This document shows positions 1-8,855 of a stretch of DNA of 64,000 nt, in pieces. The position numbers and the translations under genes were made by a program. The stretch's first letter is position 1. The number at the start of each line of letters is the position of its first letter. Origin of the DNA: Comamonas fluminis (GTDB lineage: Bacteria; Pseudomonadota; Gammaproteobacteria; Burkholderiales; Burkholderiaceae_C); the NCBI RefSeq assembly GCF_019186805.1, contig NZ_CP066783.1:3237501-3301500 (forward strand). Reading direction: 5' to 3'. Under the pieces are notes generated by a model. That model made no database searches and was not told where the DNA came from. It was given only the letters and a program-made list of their open reading frames with translations.

Positions 1-392
1 TGCGCCAGAAGTTGCGCCAGGCCATGGGCCAGCGGCGCGATGAGCGTATCCACATCCATGCCGCCGGGCACGCCGTCCGATTCGCCAAAACCCGGCAAAT
101 CTGCAATCCAGATGCTGTAGCCCGCTTGCGTCAGCGGCTCAATCACGCGCAACCAGTGCGTCCAGCTGCCGCTGCCGCCGTGCAGCAGCACCAGCGGAAC
201 AGGCTTGCGCGCCACCCCCGCGGCTGGCTCCCAACCATGCCACACCATGCGGCCAGCGCCTGGCTGCTCGCTCAGCGGCGTGGTAACCCGCTGGCTGCGG
301 GCCTGCAGCTCTTGAATGCTGGCGGGCACAGCCAGCCCCAGCGCATCGGCCACGGCCTGCAAGGACTGTGGCTGATCAGCCGTGGTTACCAC
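1..392 (-). CDS. alpha/beta hydrolase, partial (runs off the window edge)
   Basis: The reverse strand reads an N-terminal fragment of an alpha/beta hydrolase of about 130 residues. It contains the oxyanion-hole type motif LLHGGSGSWTHW (around residues 65-76) followed by IADLPGFGESD, which together are the first conserved blocks of the fold. The nucleophile elbow and catalytic Asp/His lie beyond the window. I chose the GTG start at 392 because it overlaps the aroQ stop codon by seven bases, which fits translational coupling; no better start is visible downstream. The substrate cannot be inferred. The first 35-60 residues are not recognisable as a known domain. Confidence 0.75.
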   Translation of the reverse strand, partial: MVTTADQPQSLQAVADALGLAVPASIQELQARSQRVTTPLSEQPGAGRMVWHGWEPAAGVARKPVPLVLLHGGSGSWTHWLRVIEPLTQAGYSIWIADLPGFGESDGVPGGMDVDTLIAPLAHGLAQLLA

Positions 393-829
393 TGAGCCAC
401 CGCCTCAATTGCCAGGCCGTAGCCAGCCACCCCCAGGCCGCACATCACAGCGCGTGCTGTGGCAGACAGGTAGGAGTGGTGGCGAAAGCTCTCACGCGCA
501 TGAACATTGCTGATGTGCAGCTCCAGCAGCGGCACGCCCGTGCCTTTGACAGCATCCAGAATTGCCACGCTGGTGTGGGTGTAGGCCGCAGCATTCATCA
601 CCACCGCAGCCAGCTCACCCTTGGCGTGCACACGGCCCGCTTCGTGCACCCAATCCACCATCTCGCCTTCGTGGTTGGTCTGGCGAAACACCAGCGCCAA
701 GCCGTTGCGGGCGCAAGCCTCTTCGCAGAGCTTTTGCACATCCGCCAGTGTGGACGAGCCGTAAATCGCAGGTTCGCGCATGCCCAGCAGATTGAGGTTG
801 GGGCCATTGAGGACGTAAACGGTTTTCAC
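386..829 (-). CDS. aroQ: 3-dehydroquinate dehydratase, type II
   Basis: This 147-residue protein has the full length and signature of type II dehydroquinases, which convert 3-dehydroquinate to 3-dehydroshikimate in the shikimate pathway (cytosolic dodecamer in the family). Visible are the NGPNLNLLG start, the catalytic Tyr23 in the flexible lid region, Asn79 in NAAAYTHTS, His105 in LHISNVHARE and Arg112. The NPAAY motif common in the family is NAAAY here. The gene sits immediately upstream of and overlapping the partial hydrolase, so the two are probably one transcript. Start ATG is that of the family N-terminus (MKTVYVLNGPN). Confidence 0.96.
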   Translation of the reverse strand: MKTVYVLNGPNLNLLGMREPAIYGSSTLADVQKLCEEACARNGLALVFRQTNHEGEMVDWVHEAGRVHAKGELAAVVMNAAAYTHTSVAILDAVKGTGVPLLELHISNVHARESFRHHSYLSATARAVMCGLGVAGYGLAIEAVAQW

Positions 830-894
830 GGACTAGCTCTCCTTGTTCTGAAACTGCCCCGGATTATGCGAGTGTCCAGACTGGGCGCAGGCAT

Positions 895-920
895 AAAAAA
901 ACGGCTGCCGAAGCAGCCGC
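895..920 (-). terminator. rho-independent terminator of the small secreted protein gene
   Basis: On the reverse strand a 7-bp GC-rich stem (CGGCTGC/GCAGCCG) with a TTCG tetraloop is followed by seven T. It lies about 45 bp after the stop of the 965-1333 gene and upstream of aroQ, so it separates the two transcription units. Confidence 0.9.
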
Positions 921-964
921 GCACTTAAATTTTCACAACACAGAGCCTGATCCCGGCTCAGGCC

Positions 965-1333
965 TCAGCGGCGGTGGCCGTAACCATGGCCATGACCGTG
1001 GCGATAGCCGTGACCATGCCAGCGCGGGCCGCCACCGTAGTAGCCGTAGCCCGGTGCCACATACACGGGTGCAGGGCGGTAAATGGGGCGAGGTTCGTAA
1101 TAAACCGGTGCGGGAGGTGCGTAGTACACGGGACGGGGAGGCGCCACATACACGGGAGGGGGAGGCATGTACACAGGGGCCGGTGTACCTACCACAACGC
1201 CTGGCACACCCACGCCGATGGACAGGCTCACACCACCATGGGCCTGTGCGGACACGGCTGCCATCAAACCAGCGGCGGCCACCGCAGCGGCAGCCAGAAA
1301 CTTTGTCATCTTGGGGGAAGTTGTCTTGAACAT
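965..1333 (-). CDS. small exported Pro/Tyr- and Gly/His-rich protein
   Basis: A 122-residue protein of unknown function. Residues 1-32 form a clear Sec signal peptide ending at an AQA site before HGG. The mature part has a Pro/Val/Tyr repeat region with spaced PVY motifs (PPPVYV, PRPVYY, PAPVYY) and a C-terminal Gly/His/Tyr tail (GHGYRHGHGHGYGHRR). The start at 1333 is preferred over an upstream ATG at 1432 because it places the signal peptide at the N-terminus and has AGGAG six bases before it. Such proteins are common and uncharacterised in Burkholderiales; the His-rich tail could bind metal, but that is a guess. It has its own terminator. Confidence 0.8.
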   Translation of the reverse strand: MFKTTSPKMTKFLAAAAVAAAGLMAAVSAQAHGGVSLSIGVGVPGVVVGTPAPVYMPPPPVYVAPPRPVYYAPPAPVYYEPRPIYRPAPVYVAPGYGYYGGGPRWHGHGYRHGHGHGYGHRR

Positions 1334-1498
1334 CACAATCTCCTCTTTCTCATTGAACGGACAGGCCTGCCAAAGCATGCAAAACCTGCGGCCCTGCCTA
1401 TACAACGCATGAGAATACGATTTGGATGTCAAGGTTCCTCAAAAACATTGTGTCCGCAGGTAAATGCGAGGTCATGAGGCTCGTCCTAAAATGGCGCG

Positions 1499-3316
1499 AT
1501 GAGCTCTGCTGACGCATCCAAATCCAATAACGCTGCCCCCGAGGCAGTCAAGCCCACCAACTTCCTGCGCCAGATCATCGAATCTGATCTGGAAAAGGGT
1601 ACGCATTCCCAGCGCCGCTGGGGCGGCACCCCTGGCGACGCCCAGCATCACAAGCAGGGCCAGCCCGATCCCGCCAAGATCCGCACCCGCTTTCCCCCAG
1701 AGCCCAATGGCTATCTGCACGTAGGTCACGCCAAGAGCATTTGCGTGAACTTCGGTCTGGCGCGCGACTTTGCCGGCACCTGCCACCTGCGCTTTGACGA
1801 CACCAACCCCGTCAAGGAAGACCAGGAGTACGTGGACGCCATCATTGAAGCCGTGCGCTGGCTGGGCTTTGACTGGAAAGATGCAGACGGGCACGAAAAC
1901 CTTTACTTCGCCAGCAATTACTTCGACTTCATGTACCGCGCCGCCGTGTACCTGATCGAACAAGGTCTGGCCTATGTGGACGAGCAATCTGCTGACGACA
2001 TGAAGGCCAACCGTGGCGACTTCACCCGTCCCGGCGTGAACAGCCCCTTCCGCGATCGCTCTGTGGCCGAGAACCTGCAGCGCTTTGCCGACATGAAGGA
2101 CGGCAAGCTCGAAGACGGCGCTGCCGTGCTGCGTGCCAAGATCGACATGAGCGCGCCCAATATCAATTTGCGCGACCCTGCTATCTACCGCGTGCGCCAT
2201 GCAGAGCACCACAACACAGGTGACAAGTGGTGCATCTACCCGATGTACACCTTTGCGCACCCCATTGAAGATGCGCTGGAGCACATCACCCACTCCTTGT
2301 GCACCCTGGAGTTTGAAGACCAGCGCCCCTTCTACGACTGGCTGCTGGACCACCTGCGCGAGGGCGGCCTGATCGATGCGCCCCAGCCTCGTCAGTATGA
2401 GTTCGCCCGCCTGAACCTGACCTATGTGGTCACCAGCAAGCGCAAGCTCAAGCATCTGGTGGACAGCGGCCTGCTGAGCGGCTGGGACGACCCCCGCATG
2501 CCCACCATCTTCGGCCTGCGCCGCCGCGGCTACACGCCCGCATCGATCCGTAACTTCTGCGAACGCATTGGCGTGACCAAGGATTACAGCTGGATTGACT
2601 ACGGCACGCTGGACGGCTGCCTGCGAGAAGACCTGGAAAATCAGGCCCATCGCGCCATGGTGGTGCTGGATCCCATCAAGCTCGAACTCACCAACTGGGC
2701 CGAAGTGTTTGGCAGCGCCGATCATCTGGAAGCCTGCTCTCTGCCCGCCTTGCCTCACCATGCAGAAGGTGAAGTGGTGCCAGAGCGCCACTTCACACTG
2801 GGCCGCGAAGTCTGGATCGAGCGCGAAGACTTTGCCGAAGTGCCGCCCAAGGGCTACAAGCGCCTGTTCCCCGGCAACAAGGTGCGCCTCAAGGGCGGCT
2901 ACGTGATTGAGTGCACCGGTGCCGAAAAAGATGCCGATGGCAATGTGACCAAGGTGCTGGCCACCGTGGTGCCAGACACCAAGAGCGGCACCCCGGGCGC
3001 CGACAGCGTCAAGGTCAAGGCTGCCATCACCTGGGTGGGTGCAGTTGATGGCGTAGAGGCTGAAGTGCGCCTGTACGACCGTCTGTTCACCGATGCCCAG
3101 CCCGATGCCGGTGGCAAGGACTATCTGGCCCTGATGAATCCGGACAGCCTGAAAGTGATCACCGCCTATGTGGAGCCATCGCTCAAGGCGGCCCAGCGCG
3201 ACGACAAGTTCCAGTTCGAGCGCTTTGGCTACTTTGTGGCCGATCGCAAGGACCACAGTGCCGAAAAGCCGGTGTTCAACAAAATCACGGGCCTCAAGGA
3301 CAGCTGGGGCAAGTAA
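1499..3316 (+). CDS. glnS: glutaminyl-tRNA synthetase
   Basis: A 605-residue class I aminoacyl-tRNA synthetase that charges tRNA-Gln with glutamine in the cytosol. The HIGH motif is HVGH at residues 74-77, preceded by RFPPEPNGYL, and the KMSKS-type loop is TSKRKL near residue 313. The anticodon-binding beta-barrel domains follow. It is about 50 residues longer than the Escherichia coli enzyme (554), with a short N-terminal extension and a linker (about residues 40-60) before the first catalytic motif. The gene is monocistronic, with a strong terminator 27 bp downstream. Start at ATG 1499; upstream ribosome binding is weak. Confidence 0.97.
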   Translation: MSSADASKSNNAAPEAVKPTNFLRQIIESDLEKGTHSQRRWGGTPGDAQHHKQGQPDPAKIRTRFPPEPNGYLHVGHAKSICVNFGLARDFAGTCHLRFDDTNPVKEDQEYVDAIIEAVRWLGFDWKDADGHENLYFASNYFDFMYRAAVYLIEQGLAYVDEQSADDMKANRGDFTRPGVNSPFRDRSVAENLQRFADMKDGKLEDGAAVLRAKIDMSAPNINLRDPAIYRVRHAEHHNTGDKWCIYPMYTFAHPIEDALEHITHSLCTLEFEDQRPFYDWLLDHLREGGLIDAPQPRQYEFARLNLTYVVTSKRKLKHLVDSGLLSGWDDPRMPTIFGLRRRGYTPASIRNFCERIGVTKDYSWIDYGTLDGCLREDLENQAHRAMVVLDPIKLELTNWAEVFGSADHLEACSLPALPHHAEGEVVPERHFTLGREVWIEREDFAEVPPKGYKRLFPGNKVRLKGGYVIECTGAEKDADGNVTKVLATVVPDTKSGTPGADSVKVKAAITWVGAVDGVEAEVRLYDRLFTDAQPDAGGKDYLALMNPDSLKVITAYVEPSLKAAQRDDKFQFERFGYFVADRKDHSAEKPVFNKITGLKDSWGK

Positions 3317-3342
3317 GCTGCCCCACCGCTGACTCCAGCCCC

Positions 3343-3376
3343 AAGGCTGCCCTTTTCACAAGGGCAGCCTTTTTTC
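3343..3376 (+). terminator. rho-independent terminator of glnS
   Basis: A perfect 12-bp stem (aaggctgccctt / aagggcagcctt) with a 5-nt loop is followed by a T run. It lies 27 bp after the glnS stop. Confidence 0.92.
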
Positions 3377-3646
3377 TTGGCCGTTCATTCCTGATGTCAT
3401 CAAGATGCCCCGCTTTGGCATCACAACAGAGCCAGGGCCTCTGCGAACTTGCCACAGATGCCCCCAAAGCGCTGGGCAGTATCGCCTTGCACCGCCTGGA
3501 GTTGCATCAGCCGCTACTTTTGAAGGACAAAGAGCCGTCCAGCATCAAAAAGCGTGATTCGACTCGTTTTCTTTCTACAATTGATCGTAAAGAATCGCTA
3601 TCGAACGTTATTTATCAACTGTTTTATTCAATATTCAAGGGACACA

Positions 3647-5050
3647 ATGAGCAAGAAAGTGGGCATCGGTATTGCGGCAGTGGTCGTCGTCGTGGCGGCA
3701 GGCGCCATGGGCACCAGCTATTACATGGGTGGCAAGCTGGAGCAGGAGTTCACCAGCAACATTCCCAAGCTGGAGATGCAGGGCGTATCCGTCAAGGTCG
3801 TCAGCTATGAGCGCGGTGCTTTCTCGTCCACCGCCAAGACCAGCTGGACCATTGAAGGCACGGATGAGCCTACACAGTTCACCGCTGAACACAAAATCTC
3901 GCACGGCCCCCTGCCCATGGGGCATGCTGCTCAGATTCACACCAGCTTCCAGCTGCCAGACAATGCCGATGAGGGGCTCAAGACCGCGCTCAATGGGCGC
4001 TCGCCACTGGAAATTGACACCAAGCTTGGCTGGAGCCGCAGCAGCTCCAACGTCATGACGTCGCCCGCCATCACCGCCCGCATCAAGAACAGTGATATGA
4101 ACTGGGGCGGCATGAAGGCCGAGTGGGATATGCCCGCCGGAATGAAGGGCGCCAAGGGCACTGCCAATTTCGCCGCCCTGCACTTCAAGGATGAAGAAGG
4201 CAGCGCGGGTATGGACAAGGCCGTCATGCGCTTTGATATCAAGCAGCCTGAAGGCCAGAAGTTCTGGATTGGCCCATTCGCCATGACCATTGACAAGGTC
4301 ACAGCCCTCAAAAAGGAAGAAGAAGGCAAGACCTCGGCCTCCAGCTTTGAAGGCATCAGCATGGACAGCGACACCAAGCTCAGCGGCGATGTGGTGGAGA
4401 TGACGCTCAAAAGCGGCATCAAGAGCCTCAAGCTGGAAGACGCCAAAGCCGACGATCTGCTGCTGGATGTCAGCTTTCACAACATTGACTCAAACTGGGT
4501 CAACGATGTCATCGACATGAGCCGCCGCAAATCTGCCGAACCTGCGGAAGGCGAAAGCGACGAGGCTGAAGACAGCCTGTCCGACCTGCGCACCAGGCTG
4601 ATGCAGAACCTGCCCCAGGCGCTGGCCCGCAAGCCATCCATGGAAATCAACCGCATTTCCATGCGTACCAACGATGGCGTCAGCGAGTTTGGAGCCTCTC
4701 TGGCCTATATCGGCGACGGCCAGAACAGGCGTAATCTGCTGGAAGACATCAAGCTCAGCTTCAAGGCGGATGTGCCATCCAAGGCACTGGACACCTTCCT
4801 GATCTCCCGCAAGAAAAGCGCCATGCTGGCGCTCTTCGAGGACGACAGCGACTACAAGCCTGAAGAAATCGCAGCAGCTGCCAAGGAGCAGGCACAGGCC
4901 AGCGTGCATGCCCTGAAGGAACAAGGCATTTTGGTGGAAAAAGACGGCAAGCTGAACACGCAGATCGTTTATACCAACGGTGAAATTCAGGTCAACGGCA
5001 AGACGCTGGATGCAGACGGCACAGCGGTGCTGATGAGCGAAGCCCTTTAA
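3647..5050 (+). CDS. DUF945 (YdgA-like) family membrane-anchored protein
   Basis: A 467-residue protein with one N-terminal membrane segment (about residues 5-25, IGIAAVVVVVAAGAMGTSYY) and a large presumably periplasmic region. The early motif SYERGAFSSTAKTSW and the length fit the DUF945/YdgA family, whose role is unknown. The start at 3647 was chosen because it puts the anchor at the N-terminus and follows AAGGGACAC; longer in-frame starts lie in AT-rich non-coding sequence. The acidic stretch near residue 300 (AEPAEGESDEAEDS) is probably a flexible linker. A 22-residue membrane peptide follows 16 bp downstream, likely in the same transcript. Confidence 0.85.
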   Translation: MSKKVGIGIAAVVVVVAAGAMGTSYYMGGKLEQEFTSNIPKLEMQGVSVKVVSYERGAFSSTAKTSWTIEGTDEPTQFTAEHKISHGPLPMGHAAQIHTSFQLPDNADEGLKTALNGRSPLEIDTKLGWSRSSSNVMTSPAITARIKNSDMNWGGMKAEWDMPAGMKGAKGTANFAALHFKDEEGSAGMDKAVMRFDIKQPEGQKFWIGPFAMTIDKVTALKKEEEGKTSASSFEGISMDSDTKLSGDVVEMTLKSGIKSLKLEDAKADDLLLDVSFHNIDSNWVNDVIDMSRRKSAEPAEGESDEAEDSLSDLRTRLMQNLPQALARKPSMEINRISMRTNDGVSEFGASLAYIGDGQNRRNLLEDIKLSFKADVPSKALDTFLISRKKSAMLALFEDDSDYKPEEIAAAAKEQAQASVHALKEQGILVEKDGKLNTQIVYTNGEIQVNGKTLDADGTAVLMSEAL

Positions 5051-5066
5051 TCAAGGAAGAAAGGAG

Positions 5067-5135
5067 ATGAGCGTGACATTCATACTGGCTGTGGTGGTCG
5101 TGGTCGCCATCGTGGTGTGGCTCATCATGCGCTGA
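5067..5135 (+). CDS. 22-residue single-pass membrane miniprotein
   Basis: This very short frame encodes 22 residues: a short N-terminus (MSVTF), one uninterrupted hydrophobic helix of Ile/Leu/Val/Ala/Trp and a C-terminal Met-Arg. It starts 16 bp after the DUF945 stop. Two purine-rich SD-like stretches precede it (AAGGA at 5053-5057 and GGAG directly before the ATG), and a strong terminator follows 35 bp downstream, so it sits inside a defined transcript. Function is unknown; the composition resembles small membrane peptides that associate with larger membrane proteins. The DUF945 protein is the obvious candidate partner (inference). Chance occurrence cannot be excluded from sequence alone. 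Confidence 0.55.
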   Translation: MSVTFILAVVVVVAIVVWLIMR

Positions 5136-5170
5136 GTCCTCTCACCCACCTTTCTTACTCTTTCGCACTC

Positions 5171-5196
5171 AAGCCCAGGTAACGCCTGGGCTTTTT
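5171..5196 (+). terminator. rho-independent terminator after the DUF945 transcript
   Basis: Stem agcccagg/cctgggct (8 bp, loop TAACG) followed by five T. Confidence 0.9.
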
Positions 5197-5300
5197 GCTA
5201 TCAAAAGCAGTGTTTCATTACTCAGCTTTTGCTTACAAACTCCTGTCAACAACAAGCACATGATGGCGTTGAAAAGAACATACGGTTCCAGGAGAGTTTC

Positions 5301-7190
5301 ATGTCTCATCCATACGCCAGCCGCAGCAGCCATCGCACACAGTCCTGGCCCATTGCTGCAATTGCCTGTGCAGCGCTGCTGTCTCTGAGCGCCTGCAATG
5401 ACAAGGACAGCCCCAAAGCCAGCGATGCAGCGCCACCGCCAGCCAACGCAGCCGCAGACACATTGCCTGCCCCTGTGGCCCAGCCTGTTGCATACAGCCC
5501 GCCTTCCGCCGATGTGCTCTACCAGATGGTGGCGCCGATTGCCCTGTACCCCGACAAGCTGATTGCCCAGATACTGGCCGGTGCAACCTACCCCGATCAG
5601 GTCACCGCTGCTGAAGCCTGGCTGGGACAGAACCCCGCGCTGCCCAAGACTGCCATGGTCAACGCCATCAATGCTCAGAGCTGGGATCCCTCCATCAAAT
5701 CGCTGACCCAGTTCCCCAATGTTCTGGAACAGATGGCATCCAACCTGCCGTGGACCAAGGCACTGGGCAAGGCGTACTACAACGACCCCGCAGATGTGCT
5801 CAACGCCATCCAGGTCATGCGCAACCGCGCGTACAAGGCTGGCTCGCTCAAAAGCTCAAAGCAGCTCAACGTCAAGGCCAGCAGCACGCCAAGCCAGATC
5901 AATTACGCCCCCGCTGACGCCATGGTCACGCCCATCCCGCAGGCCGTGATTGCGCCGCCCACGCAGTACATCGAAATTGCCCCGCCAGACATGAACGCGG
6001 TTTACGTGCCCCAGTACAACCCCGCTGTCGTCTATGGGCAACCCCTGCCTGTCTACCATGGCTACAGCTATATGTCCGCCCCGCCGGTAGTGGGCGTAGG
6101 TGTGCCTATTGCCGCGGGCGTACTGGGCTTTGGCGCCGGAATTTTGCTGGCCCAGGCAACCGAACGTCACCCCTCCTGGGGCTGGCATTCCTGGGATATG
6201 CACTGGGGTGATGGCGAGCGTCGTGAATGGCGCCCCGGCACGCCTCCGCCGCCCCCCATGGCCCGACCTGCCGTGGTTTACAACCAGCAAACCTATATCT
6301 CGCAGTCACGCACCGTGGTGCAGAACATTCAGCGCACAGACAACGTACGGGTCACCAACGTCTATAACAACAGCCCACGCGATGCGGGTGCACCGACTGG
6401 CGGCATGCCTGCGCAAATTATGGGCGCCGAGCCCCATCACGGACTGCCACCGGCCGCCGTGGCAGCAGGTATTGCAGGAGCAGGCATTGCCGCTGCCACT
6501 GTGGCGGGCCCCCACCGAGGTGACCCTGCCCAGAACCACCGCCCCGATGCCAATCCGGGTATGCGCCCTGCGCCCGCCGCCGCACCGCCCGAGATGCGTG
6601 CCATGCTGACGCAGCATCAGGCTGACGCCCAGCGGCAGCAACAGATGCAACAGGCACAGCAGGCACAACAACAGGCCCTGCAGCAACAGCATCGCCAGCA
6701 GCAAGCACAGATGCAGAGCCAGCAGCAGGCCCAGCGAGAAGCTGCGCAGCAACAGCGCCAGCAGCAACTGGCCCAGCAACAGCACGATGCCCAGCAGGCA
6801 CAGATGCAGCAGCGTCAGCAACAAGCTCAACGAGACGCAGCACAGCAACAACGCCAGCAGCAAATGGCTCAGCAACAACAACGCGAGGCACAACAGGCGC
6901 AGATACAGCAACAAATGCAGCAGCGCCAGCAGCAAGCACAAAGAGAAGCCGCGCAGCAACAGGCGGCCCAGCAGCATCAAGAGCAACAGCGCCAGCAGGC
7001 GCAGATGCAGGCCCAGCAGCAAGCACAGCAAAATGCCCAGCGCCAGCAAATGCAGGCGCAAAGAGAAGCCGCACAGCAGCAGCGCCAGCAGCAAATGGCA
7101 CAGATGCACGCTGCCCAGATGCAGCAGCGCCCTCAGGCCCATGCAGATGCACACCCCCATGGCGGACGCGAGGAACACCCGCATCGCTGA
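5301..7190 (+). CDS. DUF3300 lipoprotein with long Gln-rich C-terminus
   Basis: A 629-residue predicted lipoprotein. The signal sequence ends in the lipobox LSAC (Cys about residue 33). Residues about 75-330 match the DUF3300 family: YQMVAPIALYPDKLIAQILAGATYPDQV is followed by WDPSIKSLTQFP and a Pro/Tyr-rich segment. The last roughly 200 residues are low-complexity, dominated by Gln with Ala, Arg, Met and His. The start at 5301 has AGGAGAG ten bases before it and places the signal peptide correctly; the upstream ATG at 5229 lacks support. The family is poorly characterised and expected at the envelope. The gene is preceded by a terminator, so it has its own promoter, which I could not place. 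Confidence 0.86.
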   Translation: MSHPYASRSSHRTQSWPIAAIACAALLSLSACNDKDSPKASDAAPPPANAAADTLPAPVAQPVAYSPPSADVLYQMVAPIALYPDKLIAQILAGATYPDQVTAAEAWLGQNPALPKTAMVNAINAQSWDPSIKSLTQFPNVLEQMASNLPWTKALGKAYYNDPADVLNAIQVMRNRAYKAGSLKSSKQLNVKASSTPSQINYAPADAMVTPIPQAVIAPPTQYIEIAPPDMNAVYVPQYNPAVVYGQPLPVYHGYSYMSAPPVVGVGVPIAAGVLGFGAGILLAQATERHPSWGWHSWDMHWGDGERREWRPGTPPPPPMARPAVVYNQQTYISQSRTVVQNIQRTDNVRVTNVYNNSPRDAGAPTGGMPAQIMGAEPHHGLPPAAVAAGIAGAGIAAATVAGPHRGDPAQNHRPDANPGMRPAPAAAPPEMRAMLTQHQADAQRQQQMQQAQQAQQQALQQQHRQQQAQMQSQQQAQREAAQQQRQQQLAQQQHDAQQAQMQQRQQQAQRDAAQQQRQQQMAQQQQREAQQAQIQQQMQQRQQQAQREAAQQQAAQQHQEQQRQQAQMQAQQQAQQNAQRQQMQAQREAAQQQRQQQMAQMHAAQMQQRPQAHADAHPHGGREEHPHR

Positions 7191-7253
7191 TGCACACGCC
7201 CCAATCGCCATCCGGTTTAGCATGGGCGGTCAAGATGCTTTTTTCCACCGCTC

Positions 7254-7898
7254 ATGTATCTGCCCAGTCACTTTGAAGTCAACGACCAGCCAGCCTTGCT
7301 CGCGCTGATACGCCAGCACCCGCTAGGCTGCCTGGTCATGCACACTCAGGAAGGACTGGACGCGAACCACCTGCCTTTCGAGCTATTGCAGCAAGACGAT
7401 GGAAGCCTGCGCCTGCTGGCCCATGTGGCCCGTGCCAACCCGCTGTGGCAGCAACTGGCCAGTGGCGATCGGGTGCTGGTGATCTTCAAGGCGGCCGACG
7501 GCTATATCTCGCCCAACTGGTACCCCAGCAAGCACCAGACACATGAGCAGGTACCCACCTGGAATTACCAGGTGGTTCACGCCCATGGTCACATTCAGAT
7601 ACGGGACGACGAGAAGTTTGTGCGCGGCGTCATCGGGCGACTTACACGCACGCATGAAGCCCGTGCCAGCCAACTGCCTGGCAATGCTTTTGCGCCCTGG
7701 AAAATGAACGATGCGCCCGCGCCCTATCTGCAGAAAATGCTGGGCGCCATCGTGGGACTGGAGATTGAAGTTGAGCGTCTGGAAGGCAAGTTCAAGCTCA
7801 GCCAGAACAAGCAGGCCAGCGATCGTCAGGCATTGATGAACACGCTCGAATCCACGGGACAGCCTGCAATGGCTCAGGCCATGAAGAATTCAGATTGA
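7254..7898 (+). CDS. PaiB-family FMN-binding protein
   Basis: A 214-residue protein matching the PaiB / FMN_bind_2 family, known from the Bacillus subtilis transcriptional repressor of sporulation and protease genes. It shows the family start (MYLPSHFEV), a split-barrel flavin-binding fold segment with HLPFEL, then SPNWYPSKHQTHEQVPTWNYQ, the most conserved block, and the C-terminal KMNDAPAPYLQKMLGAIVGLEIEVERLEGKFKLSQNK read in two blocks. The function in proteobacteria is not established; it may be a flavin-dependent enzyme rather than a regulator. It stands alone between the DUF3300 gene and a family hairpin. Confidence 0.9.
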   Translation: MYLPSHFEVNDQPALLALIRQHPLGCLVMHTQEGLDANHLPFELLQQDDGSLRLLAHVARANPLWQQLASGDRVLVIFKAADGYISPNWYPSKHQTHEQVPTWNYQVVHAHGHIQIRDDEKFVRGVIGRLTRTHEARASQLPGNAFAPWKMNDAPAPYLQKMLGAIVGLEIEVERLEGKFKLSQNKQASDRQALMNTLESTGQPAMAQAMKNSD

Positions 7899-7915
7899 AA
7901 TTTAGATGAAAAATA

Positions 7916-7952
7916 CTTGAAGCGCTTATCTATCAAACGCTTCAAGCTATCA
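7916..7952 (+). repeat. Comamonadaceae intergenic hairpin repeat (copy 1)
   Basis: An inverted repeat with arms CTTGAAGCG (7916-7924) and CGCTTCAAG (7938-7946) plus the flanking 'agctatcaa' tail. The same 'agcgcttat...atcaa(a)cgct...' core appears at several other intergenic sites in the window. It lies between two convergent genes and may double as a terminator, although no clear T run follows. Confidence 0.65.
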
Positions 7953-7987
7953 ATTCAGAACTTCATGCCCTGCCACAGGCACCGCAT

Positions 7988-8767
7988 TTACTGCAGCAGC
8001 CCCGCCAGAAAATCGCTGGCCCGGTTGAAACGATAGCGCTCATAAGCGCGTTGCCTGTAGGTCAGCACCGTGGCGGGCTTGATGGAAAGCGCTGCCCCGA
8101 TCTCCGCCGCACTCTCACCCAGCAGCGTCAGCGCCACAATGCTGCGCTCACGCTCGGTCAGCTGGGGAAAGCTGCGCTGCAATCGCTGCAGCAGTAGCTG
8201 CCTGGCATCTGTCGGCGCAGCCTGCACCGGGGCCATTGCCGGGGATGAATGGGCCTGCGCATGCAGATTCAGCGCCGCCATGGCCAGTTGCCCCAGTGAC
8301 CAGAGCTGGCTGGCCGATTCGCCCTGTGCATGCAGGCCCCGGTAAAAGCTCAATACCATCAGCTTGCCGGGCTCGTGCCAGCCAAAGCTGACCTTGTCCA
8401 GAAACCCTGGTTGATCAAAACACAGCTCGCGGTATTCGCCCTTGGGAATATCGGCGGCGCGCACACGGCGGCTAAAGCCCAGAGCCTTGCCTGGGTGGGC
8501 ACCGGCCAGCAGCGGATCTTTGGCATGAAAGCGGCGCGCATATTCACCCGTGCGCTCGGCAATGCCTTTGCGCTCACCCGATGCCAGCAAGGTCTGCACA
8601 TCGCCCTTGCCGGTATCAACCTGATAGGCAAAGACCTCGTCGATGCACTCAAACTGCCGCGCAGTCCCCAGCAATACGGTGGCGAAATGAGGGGTCGCAG
8701 CAGCTTCGATCAGCGCCTGCCCAAGGCTGGGGCTGAGCAAAGCGGGTTGAGAAGAGCTTGCGGCCAT
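7988..8767 (-). CDS. LuxR-type helix-turn-helix transcriptional regulator
   Basis: A 259-residue protein with a C-terminal LuxR/GerE DNA-binding domain (about residues 195-255): LTERERSIVALTLLGESAAEIGAALSIK, read across two segments, then PATVLTYRQRAYERY. The N-terminal 190 residues have no recognisable ligand domain; no receiver Asp pattern or autoinducer motif is evident. It lies 88 bp downstream of, and on the same strand as, the DUF2783 gene, so it may control, or be transcribed with, the monooxygenase operon (inference). Start ATG at 8767 gives MAASSSQPALLSP. Confidence 0.88.
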   Translation of the reverse strand: MAASSSQPALLSPSLGQALIEAAATPHFATVLLGTARQFECIDEVFAYQVDTGKGDVQTLLASGERKGIAERTGEYARRFHAKDPLLAGAHPGKALGFSRRVRAADIPKGEYRELCFDQPGFLDKVSFGWHEPGKLMVLSFYRGLHAQGESASQLWSLGQLAMAALNLHAQAHSSPAMAPVQAAPTDARQLLLQRLQRSFPQLTERERSIVALTLLGESAAEIGAALSIKPATVLTYRQRAYERYRFNRASDFLAGLLQ

Positions 8768-8855
8768 GGCTTGTCTCGCTGTGAGAAGAGAGGCAAGAAT
8801 AGCGCATCAGCCCCAAACTGCTGCGAGGTGTTTCCCCCGTTTCTGGCGCACCAAG

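Noticed and set aside
1472..3256. A 594-codon open frame on the reverse strand opposite glnS
   Set aside because: It mirrors the glnS frame in GC-rich DNA; its Ala/Gly/His/Val-rich product has no recognisable domain, while glnS is a certain gene.
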